A DNA stretch of 64,000 bases from Deinococcus aestuarii (GTDB taxonomy: Bacteria; Deinococcota; Deinococci; Deinococcales; Deinococcaceae): assembly GCF_018863415.1 (NCBI RefSeq), contig NZ_JAHKSN010000001.1:372001-436000 (forward strand), written 5' to 3'. The position numbers and the translations under genes were made by a program. Below the pieces are notes generated by a model, which was not told where the DNA came from, made no database searches, and saw nothing but the letters and a program-made list of their open reading frames with translations. Positions 1 through 13,816 of the stretch are shown here, piece after piece. Numbering within the stretch: the first letter of the stretch is position 1; each line of letters starts with the position of its first letter.

Positions 1-59
1 ACCGCGATCACGGGCCGCCTTACCCAGGCCGCCGCCCTCCTCGGCGTGAAGGTCGAGTG

Positions 60-60
<1 letters not shown>
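1..60 (+). CDS. C-terminal end of an upstream gene (partial)
   Basis: An open frame enters from the left edge and ends at TGA 58-60, giving a 19-residue tail (TAITGRLTQAAALLGVKVE). Its stop shares one base with the ATG of the FTR1 gene at 60, so the two are probably co-transcribed and translationally coupled. The position just upstream of an FTR1 permease suggests another iron-uptake component, but the fragment is too short to assign to a family. Confidence 0.6.
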
Positions 61-2369
<2,309 letters not shown>

Positions 2370-2423
2370 GCGGGGTTTCAAGAGGAAGGCCGGGTGGGGA
2401 TGCCCGGCCTTTCCTTTGCTCTG

Positions 2424-4361
2424 TTATCTCCCCAGCCCCTCACTGAAGTCCACCTCTGCGCCCCATTCCGGGTGGTCGATCAGGGGGTTACGGTTGCCCT
2501 GCCGCTCGAAAATGGCCGCGTTGCGGTGCCGCTCCCAGTCGCCGGGCGGGTCGGCCCCATGCCACGCGAGGAGGGTCCCCAGGTGTCGCTCCCCGTACTG
2601 GCGCACCACGCCGGGGTAGCGCAGCAGGAAGTAGAGGGTCGCGCGGGCGGCGGCGCCCTTGCCGTGGGCGGGCTCGAACTCGCCAGGATCGCGGCGGCCG
2701 CAGTCGGAGCGCAGGGCCTCGCCGTAGTCGGGGAAGTCGAAGTACGGGGTATTCCCCCGGAACGAGTTGCAGTCCGGCTCGCAGGCGAAGAGGTGGTGCA
2801 GGTCGCCGCGCATCGGCTCGCGCTTCCCGAACCACGACTGGGGGACGACGTGTTCGCAGTTGTAGGGGATGGCGTCCTCCAGCGCGTCCACGCCCAATCC
2901 CTCCCGGGCGGCGAGGGTGAGGCGGCGCTCCCGCGCGGTCCGGTCGGCGGCGATCAAATCCTCCGGCGCGTGCTCACGGGCACTGTAGAGGCTCCGGAGC
3001 TTCCCGTCCGGCCAGAGGTCCACCCAGGGGTACACCTCGTCCGCCGGATCGTAGCCGGGCGTTCTCGCGTGTGTCCGCCGCACGAGTTCCGCGAGGGCCA
3101 GGAAGCGGGTCTGGGGCGTGCCGTCGGTCGGGAGGCCCGCGTAGTACGCAGCCGCGTGCTCTTCATCTTTGGGGTCGAGGTAGGGGCGGTCGGGCGTGAC
3201 GGGCCGCCGGGCCTCTCCCCCGCCCACCCGCAGGCGCAGGGTGACGGGCACGCTCGCCACGCCGTCCGGGCCGACGCTGAGGGCGCCGAGGTCGAGGACG
3301 GGGGCCGCCTCGGTGGGAGGGGACGAGGCGACGGGCGAGCCCACCACGGGCGGGCGGTTGGCGGCGAGCACCTCGGCTATGAGCGCGTTGCCCGCCGCGC
3401 CTTGCCGGGTGCGCAGGTCCTCCACGATCCGGCTGACCCTCACCCCCTCGTTGGCGATCCAGTCGATCAGCGTGTCGGGGTCGCCGGGCCTCGCGGGCTG
3501 GCCGTCGCGGCGGAGCGTCCGGCCCTGGCTGTCCGTGCGGGGTACGCCGCTGTGGTGCAGGGCCACGACCTCCCAGGTGTCGTTGAAGACGGGGCTGCCG
3601 CTCGACCCCGGCGCGGTGTCCGTCTCGTAGTGCAGGAAGTCGGGGAGGAGGTCCACCAGCCGGTTTTCCCGCAGCGCGACCTGCTTGGGCTCGCCGGAAG
3701 GGTGCTGAACGATGCTCAGCGCCTCGCCGACGAGGACCTTGCCCACCGTGCCGATCAGGGGCAGCCACCCGAAGGCGGAGGTGTCCCCCTGCACCGCCAC
3801 GAGCGAGTAATCCAGCGTGTCCGAGGTCAGAAAGAGCGTGTCGGGGTCGAGGCTCAACGTCACCCGGTCGGTGAGGGTGCCGTCGGGGCGCAACTCGTAA
3901 TTGAACTCGATGACGGACGGGCGGGCGTCCCCGGCGCTCTCCAGCACGTGGTGGTTGGTGAGGATGGCGCGCGGACTGCACAGCCAGCCCGTGCCGTAGC
4001 CGATGGTCCGTCCCTGCTCGCTTCGCAACACGACCCGGCCCACCGCCCGCGACACCGAGCGCGCCAGGTCGAGGTACGCCACCCCCAGCAGGTCGTTCGT
4101 GCCCAGCACCCGCTCCAGACCCAGGCGGGTGGGCTCGGGGAGGCGGGCGGCCACGGTGGTCACGTCCTCGTGCCCCTCGGCGAGGGCGCGGGCATCGGGC
4201 AGGGGCACGCCGAGGCGGGTCAGGCGGGTCTCCACCCGCTCCACCGAGTCAGCGGCCAGGGGCCCTCCCACGTTCAGGCGATCCAGGGTTCCCGCCCGTT
4301 CCGGGTCACGGCTCACGAAGCGCGCCTGCGTCTGCGCCAGCACCTCACGCGGAATGTCCAT
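2424..4361 (-). CDS. Trypsin-like serine protease fused to endonuclease I (HNH-type) domain
   Basis: 645 aa with no signal peptide or membrane segment. After about 100 poorly recognisable N-terminal residues comes a trypsin/DegP-like protease domain (about 105-310): GTGW then TNHHVL (His138), LDYSLV (Asp184) and GSSGSPVF (Ser254) form the triad. A Pro/Val-rich linker (about 335-390) leads to a C-terminal endonuclease I domain (about 395-640) with NCEHVVPQSWF (His504), DLHHLF, CNSFRGN and the family's closing NRNPLIDHPEW motif. All visible catalytic residues are present in both halves. The start is ATG 4361 (MDIPREV); a longer frame to 4439 lacks support. The gene stands alone, convergent with the FTR1 gene. 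Function is unknown; a proteolytically regulated nuclease acting in stress or defence is an inference. Confidence 0.85.
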   Translation of the reverse strand: MDIPREVLAQTQARFVSRDPERAGTLDRLNVGGPLAADSVERVETRLTRLGVPLPDARALAEGHEDVTTVAARLPEPTRLGLERVLGTNDLLGVAYLDLARSVSRAVGRVVLRSEQGRTIGYGTGWLCSPRAILTNHHVLESAGDARPSVIEFNYELRPDGTLTDRVTLSLDPDTLFLTSDTLDYSLVAVQGDTSAFGWLPLIGTVGKVLVGEALSIVQHPSGEPKQVALRENRLVDLLPDFLHYETDTAPGSSGSPVFNDTWEVVALHHSGVPRTDSQGRTLRRDGQPARPGDPDTLIDWIANEGVRVSRIVEDLRTRQGAAGNALIAEVLAANRPPVVGSPVASSPPTEAAPVLDLGALSVGPDGVASVPVTLRLRVGGGEARRPVTPDRPYLDPKDEEHAAAYYAGLPTDGTPQTRFLALAELVRRTHARTPGYDPADEVYPWVDLWPDGKLRSLYSAREHAPEDLIAADRTARERRLTLAAREGLGVDALEDAIPYNCEHVVPQSWFGKREPMRGDLHHLFACEPDCNSFRGNTPYFDFPDYGEALRSDCGRRDPGEFEPAHGKGAAARATLYFLLRYPGVVRQYGERHLGTLLAWHGADPPGDWERHRNAAIFERQGNRNPLIDHPEWGAEVDFSEGLGR

Positions 4362-4422
4362 AGGGGCAGGGTAAAGGGTAGGGAGTGAGGAGGGGAGCGT
4401 GCACCCAGTCCAGACGGAACGG

Positions 4423-4451
4423 AAAAAGAGCCAGGCCACCTGACCTGACTC
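4423..4451 (-). terminator. Rho-independent terminator of the 43-aa small gene
   Basis: On the minus strand GAGTCAGG pairs with CCTGGCTC (8 bp, one G-U), with an 8-nt loop, followed by TTTTT. It lies about 45 bases beyond the stop codon at 4497 and upstream of the protease-nuclease start, so it separates the two transcription units. Confidence 0.65.
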
Positions 4452-4496
4452 TCCGAGAGCTGGATTGAAAAAGGCGCAACCGGGGGGCGAGAGGGC

Positions 4497-4628
4497 TTAT
4501 CTCAGGGCTTGAATGAGGGCCGCCAGACCACTCAGCACCACGCCCAGGGCCGTGAGGAACACGGCGATCTGGGCCAGGCTAGGTGGTTTCCGGCGGGGTT
4601 TTTTGGTACGCTGTCGGCGGTTTCCCAC
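4497..4628 (-). CDS. Small basic single-span membrane protein (43 aa)
   Basis: Starts at GTG 4628 behind a good ribosome site (AAAGGGGG, about 8 nt upstream). The N-terminus is strongly basic (NRRQRTKKPRRKPP), followed by one hydrophobic helix (LAQIAVFLTALGVVLSGLAALI) and a short AL-R tail, so the basic end should stay cytoplasmic. It lies downstream of serS beyond a strong hairpin and has its own terminator at 4423-4451, which argues that it is a real gene. No family is recognised. Lack of homologue data keeps confidence moderate. Confidence 0.5.
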   Translation of the reverse strand: MGNRRQRTKKPRRKPPSLAQIAVFLTALGVVLSGLAALIQALR

Positions 4629-4647
4629 AGCGACCACCCCCTTTCCG

Positions 4648-4676
4648 AAGCGCCCGGAGTCACGATCCGGGCGCTT
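4648..4676 (-). terminator. Strong hairpin after serS
   Basis: Perfect 11-bp inverted repeat: AAGCGCCCGGA at 4648-4658 and TCCGGGCGCTT at 4666-4676, 7-nt loop. It lies about 100 nt past the serS stop and about 20 nt before the start of the 43-aa gene. There is no T-run behind it, so it may be a weak or tail-less terminator, or an RNA-processing or stability element between serS and the small gene. Confidence 0.5.
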
Positions 4677-4777
4677 CCACGCTCCGTTCGTTGTTCCCCC
4701 CGCTCTTCCCCGGTTGTCATGCGCCCTGTCCCTCGCGGGACATGCCGATCTTAACCCGAAAGCCGGAGGGTGACAGC

Positions 4778-6069
<1,292 letters not shown>

Positions 6070-6070
<1 letters not shown>

Positions 6071-6360
6071 CAGTCCTGCTCCACCGTCCGGGGCACACGC
6101 ACGAAGCCCTCTTGCATCTCGGGGGCAAGGGCGGCCACCACCCCGGGGGCGAAACGCTCGCCGGGCTCGTCCTCGCGCAGCACGTTCACGAGGTCCACCG
6201 GGCGCTGCATCTCCTCGACGCCCGTGGTGTCCACCTCGCTCAGTTGCTCGAAATAACCGAGGATGTTGTTCAGGTCTGCTCGCATCGCCTCGCGCTCCTC
6301 GGGGGTGAGTTCCAGGCGCGCGAGTTGCGCGAGGTATTCGACTTGGGCCGCGTCGATCAT
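6070..6360 (-). CDS. gatC: Asp-tRNA(Asn)/Glu-tRNA(Gln) amidotransferase subunit C
   Basis: 96-aa GatC, the small stabilising subunit of the GatCAB amidotransferase, which converts misacylated Asp-tRNA(Asn) or Glu-tRNA(Gln) to the amide form. The N-terminal [15 protein letters not shown] and the central [21 protein letters not shown] are the family's characteristic segments, and the C-terminal VPRTVEQD is typical. GatA and GatB are not in the window. Upstream of ATG 6360 there is no ribosome site; TATACT at 6368-6373 lies 7 nt away, predicting a leaderless mRNA. Confidence 0.95.
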
Positions 6361-6367
6361 GGAGAGG

Positions 6368-6373
6368 AGTATA
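6368..6373 (-). promoter_or_regulatory. -10 element of leaderless gatC-serS promoter
   Basis: TATACT on the minus strand, separated from the gatC ATG by 7 nt (CCTCTCC). With a transcription start about 7 nt after the hexamer, the mRNA would begin at the start codon. No clear -35 hexamer is visible. Confidence 0.65.
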
Positions 6374-6423
6374 GGGGCGGCGTCTCCGGGGACTCATACG
6401 CCGTCCGGCGGAGGCTCCGGCAA

Positions 6424-7014
6424 CTATTCACCCACGAGGTTGACGCTTCCCCGCACGCTTACGCCCCCGCCCAGATCGGCGTCGAACTCGCCGCGCAGGC
6501 CCTGACTCCACGGCAGATTCCACTGGCTGAGGGAGGTTCGGCGGGTCTCTCCCGAGTACGTCAGCGGCGCCTTTCCTGCCGTCCCCGGCACGACGAGCAG
6601 CACCTGAATCCGCGTCTCGGTCGTCGGAGTCGGAGCAGGTGGAGGTGGGGAAGGTGGCCCCGGTGCCAGCTCGAACGGGACCGGGCGGACGGGAGCCGGG
6701 TTGATCGGCGCCGACCGGACGGGCACGGGCCTCACCGGGGCCGGAGCCACGGGCGGTGGGCCAGTCACGGTGAACAGCGACAGGGCCAGCGTCGCCCGAC
6801 CGTCCGTACTCGGGCAGGAGACGGAGGTGTGACCTCCCAGGGTGAGGGTCACGCCGTTTCGCCGCGCGTCCAGGGCCGGGTTGCAGTCGAAGGAGAAGGC
6901 GCCGCCCGGCGTGCGGGCCGTGGCCGTGAGGCGGGCATCATCGGTGCGGACGGCCGCCGGGGCACAGGCCGCGAGCGTCACGGCGAGGGGGAGGGTGAGC
7001 GCGAGCCTGTTCAT
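6424..7014 (-). CDS. Putative lipoprotein with Pro/Val-rich linker
   Basis: 196 aa. A short signal sequence ends in a lipobox (VTLAAC, Cys around residue 13), so it should be lipid-anchored outside the cytoplasmic membrane. Residues about 20-90 contain two cysteines (FDCNPAL and SVSCPST) that could form a disulfide. A low-complexity region of PAPVRPVPV-type repeats follows (about 90-130), then a C-terminal segment with alternating polar/hydrophobic pattern (IQVLLVV, RGEFDADLGGG, SVRGSVNLVGE) suggesting beta-structure. ATG 7014 is chosen over the longer frame because it starts the signal peptide. No family recognised. Confidence 0.7.
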   Translation of the reverse strand: MNRLALTLPLAVTLAACAPAAVRTDDARLTATARTPGGAFSFDCNPALDARRNGVTLTLGGHTSVSCPSTDGRATLALSLFTVTGPPPVAPAPVRPVPVRSAPINPAPVRPVPFELAPGPPSPPPPAPTPTTETRIQVLLVVPGTAGKAPLTYSGETRRTSLSQWNLPWSQGLRGEFDADLGGGVSVRGSVNLVGE

Positions 7015-7145
7015 GATGGGTCGAGCGTACCGGAAGACTGAGGGACGGCGGGGCGCATCTGCCCGCCCTCCTCCGAACGGTGGACGCAACCCGACCTGCC
7101 CTGCCGAACTCATCCGCAGTCAGATGGAGTGAGAGAGGGTGAGCT

Positions 7146-7889
7146 ATGCCGAAGAGAATGTGGCTGGCCCTCGCCTTGACCTGTGGGGGAGGAACGGGCG
7201 CGATCACGGTGCGGGAGATCCCCGCGCTGCCGCTGAGCCGCAGTGCGGCGGCCAACTCGACCCACGATCCGGTCTACCCGTCGGGCTACCGACGCTCGCA
7301 GTTGGAAGCGGCCCGGGAGGCGCTGGAGACGCTGCCGGGATGGACGATTCTCGGTCTCGACGAGGCGGAGGGCCGGGTGCTCATCGGTCTGAACTTCGAG
7401 GCGCAGAGGGCGCAGGCCGGGCGACGGCTCCGGGCGAGGGGCCTCCCGGTGGACATCGCCCACATCTCGATTCTCCCGGTGCTGACGCTTCCGCCCCGCA
7501 CCACCCTCGCCCATCCCCACCAGGCGGAGTTGAGCGGCCCGGCCACGCTGATCGCCGGGGAAGCCGGGCAGTGGACACTGCGACTGACGAACACCGGGCG
7601 GGAGGGGCTGCACCTCGAATACGGTGCCTGCGACCTCGCCTTCGAGGTGCGGCGAGCGGACGACGACGAGACCGTACGGCCCGCACCAACACCTAGCGTT
7701 TGCACCGCTGAACTCCGCATTCTGGACCTCGCGCCCGGACGGACCGGAGACGTGTTGAGCTTCTCTTGGAACGGCAGCGGACCGGACGGCCAGCCCCTCC
7801 CGCCCGGCCCCTACCTGCTGCGCGCCGCTTTCGACAACCGCGTGTTCGTCATTCGCCCGCCCGACTTACGGGTGAATCTCACGCGCTGA
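7146..7889 (+). CDS. Exported protein with BsuPI-type inhibitor-like domain
   Basis: 247 aa starting behind a GAGAGAGGGTGAG purine tract. The N-terminus (MWLALALTCGGG) looks like a weak signal or anchor. Residues about 55-115 resemble a short alpha/beta region (PSGYRRSQLEAAREALETLPGW, VDIAHISILPV). Residues about 120-240 match the BsuPI (intracellular proteinase inhibitor) fold: LRLTNTGREGLHLEYGACDLAFEV, then FSWNGSGPDGQPLPPGPYLLRA, the family's core motif. Two cysteines in the domain may pair. It is divergent from the lipoprotein at 6424-7014. Actual protease inhibition is not established for most family members. Confidence 0.7.
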   Translation: MPKRMWLALALTCGGGTGAITVREIPALPLSRSAAANSTHDPVYPSGYRRSQLEAAREALETLPGWTILGLDEAEGRVLIGLNFEAQRAQAGRRLRARGLPVDIAHISILPVLTLPPRTTLAHPHQAELSGPATLIAGEAGQWTLRLTNTGREGLHLEYGACDLAFEVRRADDDETVRPAPTPSVCTAELRILDLAPGRTGDVLSFSWNGSGPDGQPLPPGPYLLRAAFDNRVFVIRPPDLRVNLTR

Positions 7890-7935
7890 CCCCCTCCCCC
7901 TTTCGCCGGACGCAACCCGGACCCCGCTCGGGGCG

Positions 7936-7941
7936 TACTGT
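7936..7941 (+). promoter_or_regulatory. Possible -10 element for telA
   Basis: TACTGT lies 5 nt before ATG 7947 with no purine-rich ribosome site between, consistent with the leaderless pattern seen elsewhere here, though the spacer is short. Confidence 0.4.
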
Positions 7942-7946
7942 GACCT

Positions 7947-9163
<1,217 letters not shown>

Positions 9164-9167
<4 letters not shown>

Positions 9168-9835
9168 CCGTCCGGCGGGCGCTGCTGGATCACCTCGCCG
9201 CCCGGCTGGACGCCCGGAGCGCCGCGCCCGTGCTGCGGGTGGCGATAGACGGCGTGGACGGGGCGGGCAAGACGACCTTCGCGGACGAACTCGCCGGGGT
9301 CTTGCGGGAACGGGGCCGAACGGTCATCCGCGCCTCGGTGGACGGTTTCCACGCGCCGAGGGCCACGCGATAAAGCCGGGGCCGTGCTTCTCCAGAGGGC
9401 TTCTACCGCGACTCCTACGCCTACCCCGGCCTGCGGGCGGCCCTCCTCGACCCGCTGGGGCCGGGTGGCTCGCTGACGGACCGGACGGCGATCTTCGACC
9501 ACCGGACCGACTCGCCCGTGGACACGCCGGAACGCCAGGCCGAACCCGGCAGCCTCCTCCTGCTCGACGGGCTGTTCCTGCACCGCCCGGAGCTGCGGGA
9601 CGTGTGGGACGACTCGGTGTTCCTGCATGTGGACTTCGAGGTTTCGGTGCCGCGCGGGGCCTCCAGAGGGCCGGGCTGGGGCTCTCCCGACCCGCTCGCC
9701 GGGTCCAACCGCCGCTATGTGGAGGGCCACCGACTGTACTTCCGCGAGTCTGAGCCGGGGAAGTACGCGGGCGTGATCGTGGACAATAATGACCTGGAAG
9801 CGCCCTTTTTCGCCCCGGGGCCGTCCGTGGCCTGA
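9164..9835 (+). pseudogene. Uridine kinase-like P-loop kinase, interrupted by one in-frame stop
   Basis: The frame from TTG 9164 (overlapping the telA stop as TTGA) encodes VAIDGVDGAGKTTFADELA (Walker A GVDGAGKT) and ASVDGFHAPRATR, then hits TAA at 9371-9373. The same frame continues without shift: SRGRASPEGFYRDSY, LLDPLGPGG, FDHRTDSP, LLLLDGLFLHRPEL, RYVEGHRLYF and VDNNDLEAP, all expected for uridine kinase-like proteins, up to TGA 9833-9835. Full length would be 223 codons. In relatives this spot is usually RYxRG, so a Tyr codon TAC or TAT changed to TAA by one substitution is the simplest reading. A sequencing error or a very recent mutation are both possible, since the downstream half shows no decay. 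Confidence 0.8.
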
Positions 9836-9957
9836 CGGTAACGGTCGCGGGGCGGGTTCTCACCTTCTTCATGCCCGCACGCCGCCGGGAAGGTGCATCT
9901 TCGGTCGGGTGTCAGGGCGCGCGGATGAGGGTCGCATTTGCCCGGTCCGGCTTGCCC

Positions 9958-9963
9958 TATAAC
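9958..9963 (+). promoter_or_regulatory. Putative -10 of the Pro/Ala-rich membrane protein gene
   Basis: TATAAC, 32 nt before ATG 9996, within the 160-bp gap after the uridine kinase remnant. A TTGCCC lies 14 nt upstream, a short spacer. Unlike the leaderless genes, this one has a real ribosome site (CGGAGGT) between promoter and start. Confidence 0.4.
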
Positions 9964-9995
9964 GGCGGTCAACCCCACCGACGCGGAGGTCCACT

Positions 9996-11645
9996 ATGTA
10001 CTGGAAGGAGAACTGGAAGGAGGCCGTGGCCCTCTGCCTCATCGCCGCCCTGATCACCCTCGGCATCCTGCTGGTCGGCCAGCGGCTGTCCTGGTGGGTG
10101 ATCACGCCCACGGGCGGCGGGGTTCCCGTCACGCCCACGGCGCAGAGTCTAGAGGAGACGGTGCCTGAGGCCCCCCTCGCCGAGGAGCCGCTCCCCGACG
10201 AGCTCCTTCCGGACGAGACCGCTCTCCCGCAGGAGCCCGCGACGGTCCCGACGGCACCCCTGGCCGCCCGTCCCGCCGAACGCCCCGCGACGGGTCCGGC
10301 AGCTCCTTCGGCGGTAGCGGCAACCAGGCCCGCCGACTCGACCACCCCTGCCTCCCCCGGAGTGGTCATCACCCGAGAGACGGCAAGGGCCACGGCGGCG
10401 AAGCCAAGCACCCCGGCACCCCCCGCGCGGCCCTCCAGCCCTTCCGTGGCCGCCCAACCCTCCCGGGAACAGGCGCCCGCCCGGCCCACGGCGCCCACCG
10501 CCCCCCGCCCGGCGCAGAGTGCGGCGGCGAGGTCCGCACCCCAGCCCACGGCCTCCCAGGCGACACGTCCGGCGGGCCCTGAGGCCCTGCCCGCCGCGCC
10601 CACGGGGACGGCCCGGACAACTCCGCCCTCCCGTCCGGCCAGCGCCGCCCCGACCGCCGCGCAGCTCGCGGGCCCCGAGGCCGTACCCGCCGCGACAACT
10701 CCCCGGAACACGGCTCCGCGTACGGGCACGGCCACCGCGTCCCGCCCGGCTCCCCGGCCCGCCGCGCCGACGCAGGCCACACGTCAGGCGAGCCCGGCCA
10801 CGGCCACGCGGCCGAGTGCGGCGGCCCCCGCCTCAAGGACCCCGGCGGTCCCCACCACCCCGCAGGCCACCGCGCGTCAGGCGGCCCCGGCTACCGTGAG
10901 GTCCCCCAGTGCCGCCCCCGCCACCCGGACCCCAGTTCCCCGGACCGCCCCGCAGGCCACCACGCCCGCCACACGACCGGCGACCCCGGCTGCGGCCAAT
11001 CCCCCGAGGGCCACGGCGCCTGCTTCCTCCCGGCCCACCCCGCAGGCGGCGGCGCGTCCGGCCAGCCCGGCCGCCACGGGGACTCCCGGCGCCGCCGCGC
11101 CCCGGCCGACTCCGGCGAACCCCGCCCCGGCGGTTTCCACAGCCCAGGGGGCCGGGGCCGTTGCCCGGAACGCGGCGCCCGAGGCCGTTCCGGTTCCCCC
11201 GGTATCGGCCGCCCTCGGGGACGCGGCGCCCGCCACGCCGTCCGCTCCCCGGGGGGCCTTCCCCGAGGCTCCGGAGGGCCCGGCGGCGGAGACCCCGGCC
11301 CCGGCGACCGTCTCTCCCCTGGCGCGTGGGCGCGAGCTGACCACCCTGCTGTACCAGAACCGGCTCGACCAGCTCTGGGCGACGTTCCTGCCCTCCGCGC
11401 GGGCGCCGTGGGGCGACCTCCCGGCTTTCGAGGCGTTCCGGGCCTCGGGGCGCGACACCTACGGGCCGGAGGCGAGCCTCGTTCAGGAGGCCGTGATCGA
11501 AAACGACGGCGTGACCTCCTACGTGCGGACCGTCACCTTCGAGGGCGACCCCAACAACGAGTGGACGCTCGTCTTCAGCCTCGACCCCCAGGGCAACGTG
11601 GCGCGCTTCGAGATCGCGACGGCCGACGCGGCGCCCCCCCAGTAA
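9996..11645 (+). CDS. Membrane-anchored protein with very long Pro/Ala/Thr-rich stalk
   Basis: 549 aa starting behind GGAGGT. Residues about 9-31 form one membrane helix (AVALCLIAALITLGILLVG); the remainder should lie outside the cytoplasm. Residues about 45-440 are low-complexity Pro/Ala/Thr/Arg sequence with recurrent ATRPA, PATPAA and GPEAVPA words, probably an extended wall-spanning stalk. The C-terminal 100 residues form a compact domain (LTTLLYQNRLDQLWATFLPSAR, DGVTSYVRTVTFEGDPNNEWTLVFSLDPQGNVARFEIA) resembling DUF3887-like small alpha+beta folds, placed at the end of the stalk. A terminator follows. Function unknown; surface display of the C-terminal domain is inferred. Confidence 0.72.
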   Translation: MYWKENWKEAVALCLIAALITLGILLVGQRLSWWVITPTGGGVPVTPTAQSLEETVPEAPLAEEPLPDELLPDETALPQEPATVPTAPLAARPAERPATGPAAPSAVAATRPADSTTPASPGVVITRETARATAAKPSTPAPPARPSSPSVAAQPSREQAPARPTAPTAPRPAQSAAARSAPQPTASQATRPAGPEALPAAPTGTARTTPPSRPASAAPTAAQLAGPEAVPAATTPRNTAPRTGTATASRPAPRPAAPTQATRQASPATATRPSAAAPASRTPAVPTTPQATARQAAPATVRSPSAAPATRTPVPRTAPQATTPATRPATPAAANPPRATAPASSRPTPQAAARPASPAATGTPGAAAPRPTPANPAPAVSTAQGAGAVARNAAPEAVPVPPVSAALGDAAPATPSAPRGAFPEAPEGPAAETPAPATVSPLARGRELTTLLYQNRLDQLWATFLPSARAPWGDLPAFEAFRASGRDTYGPEASLVQEAVIENDGVTSYVRTVTFEGDPNNEWTLVFSLDPQGNVARFEIATADAAPPQ

Positions 11646-11669
11646 CCCCGGCTCCCGGCCCCTGCTATC

Positions 11670-11697
11670 AAAGCGTCCCTCCGGGGGCGCTTTTTTT
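11670..11697 (+). terminator. Rho-independent terminator
   Basis: AAAGCGTCC pairs with GGGCGCTTT (one G-U) and is followed by a T-run (the last T's of the stem plus TTTTTT). It ends the 549-aa protein gene. Confidence 0.8.
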
Positions 11698-11808
11698 CTG
11701 CCACGTCCGACCCCGCGCCCCGGCTATGAACGCCCCACCAACGCGCCATGAAGTGACGCGGACTGGCAGGAACGGGAGGGGGGGCCGACAATCGGGGCGA
11801 GGTCCCCC

Positions 11809-12471
11809 ATGACGCACAACCGCTTTCTCGACCGCCGGGACGCGGGGCGTCGCCTTGCCGGTCATCTGCTCGCCCTGGGCGCGTGGCCGGAGGCGACCGT
11901 CCTCGCCCTGCCGCGCGGCGGCGTGCCCGTCGCCTCCGAGGTCGCCCGGTCCTTGCACGCTCCCCTCGACGTGTTCCTCGTCCGCAAGCTGGGCCTCCCC
12001 GGCTACGAGGAAGTGGCGATGGGCGCCGTCGCGTCCGGCGGCGTGCGGGTGCTCAACGAGGACCTGCTGCGCCGCGCGGGGGTGTCCCCGCAGGCTCTGG
12101 AAGCGGTCGAGCGGCGGGAACGTGCCGAGCTGGAACGCCGCGAGCGGGCCTACCGGGAGGGCCGCACCCCCGCCCCGGTCGCGGGCCGCACCGCCCTCCT
12201 GATCGACGACGGGCTGGCGACGGGCGCCACCATGCGCGCGGCCCTCCTCGCCCTGCGGCCCCTCGGTCCCGCCCGGGTGGTCGTCGCCGTGCCCGTCGCC
12301 CCGCCCGGGGTCTGCCGGGCGCTGGAGGTCGAGGCGGGCGAGGTGGTCTGCCTCCTCACCCCGCCGCACTTCGGGGCAGTCGGCCAGTTCTACGACGACT
12401 TCCGCCAGACGACCGACGACGAGGTGCGCGAGCTGCTGACGCTCTGCGCCCTCCCCCCATCCCAGGAGTGA
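11809..12471 (+). CDS. Phosphoribosyltransferase-family protein
   Basis: 220-aa PRTase-fold protein. LALPRGGVPVASEVA near residue 35 and VFLVRKLGLPGYEEVAMGAVA are typical of the family often found beside erythromycin-esterase proteins, and VAGRTALLIDDGLATGATM (about 124-142) is the PRPP-binding loop with the acidic pair DD. The substrate base is unknown. It ends 4 nt before the next gene's ATG, so the two form an operon; in other bacteria these two domains are commonly adjacent or fused, which suggests one pathway. Confidence 0.85.
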   Translation: MTHNRFLDRRDAGRRLAGHLLALGAWPEATVLALPRGGVPVASEVARSLHAPLDVFLVRKLGLPGYEEVAMGAVASGGVRVLNEDLLRRAGVSPQALEAVERRERAELERRERAYREGRTPAPVAGRTALLIDDGLATGATMRAALLALRPLGPARVVVAVPVAPPGVCRALEVEAGEVVCLLTPPHFGAVGQFYDDFRQTTDDEVRELLTLCALPPSQE

Positions 12472-12475
12472 AGGC

Positions 12476-13810
<1,335 letters not shown>

Positions 13811-13816
13811 CCGAAC

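Noticed and set aside
2394..4388. A 664-codon plus-strand frame opposite the protease-nuclease gene
   Set aside because: The minus-strand protein has two recognisable enzyme domains; the plus-strand frame has none and is typical high-GC antisense.
10100..11330. Pro/Ala-rich DNA as a tandem repeat array or CRISPR-like structure
   Set aside because: Repeats are imperfect codon-level words within one open frame; there are no regular direct repeats with unique spacers.
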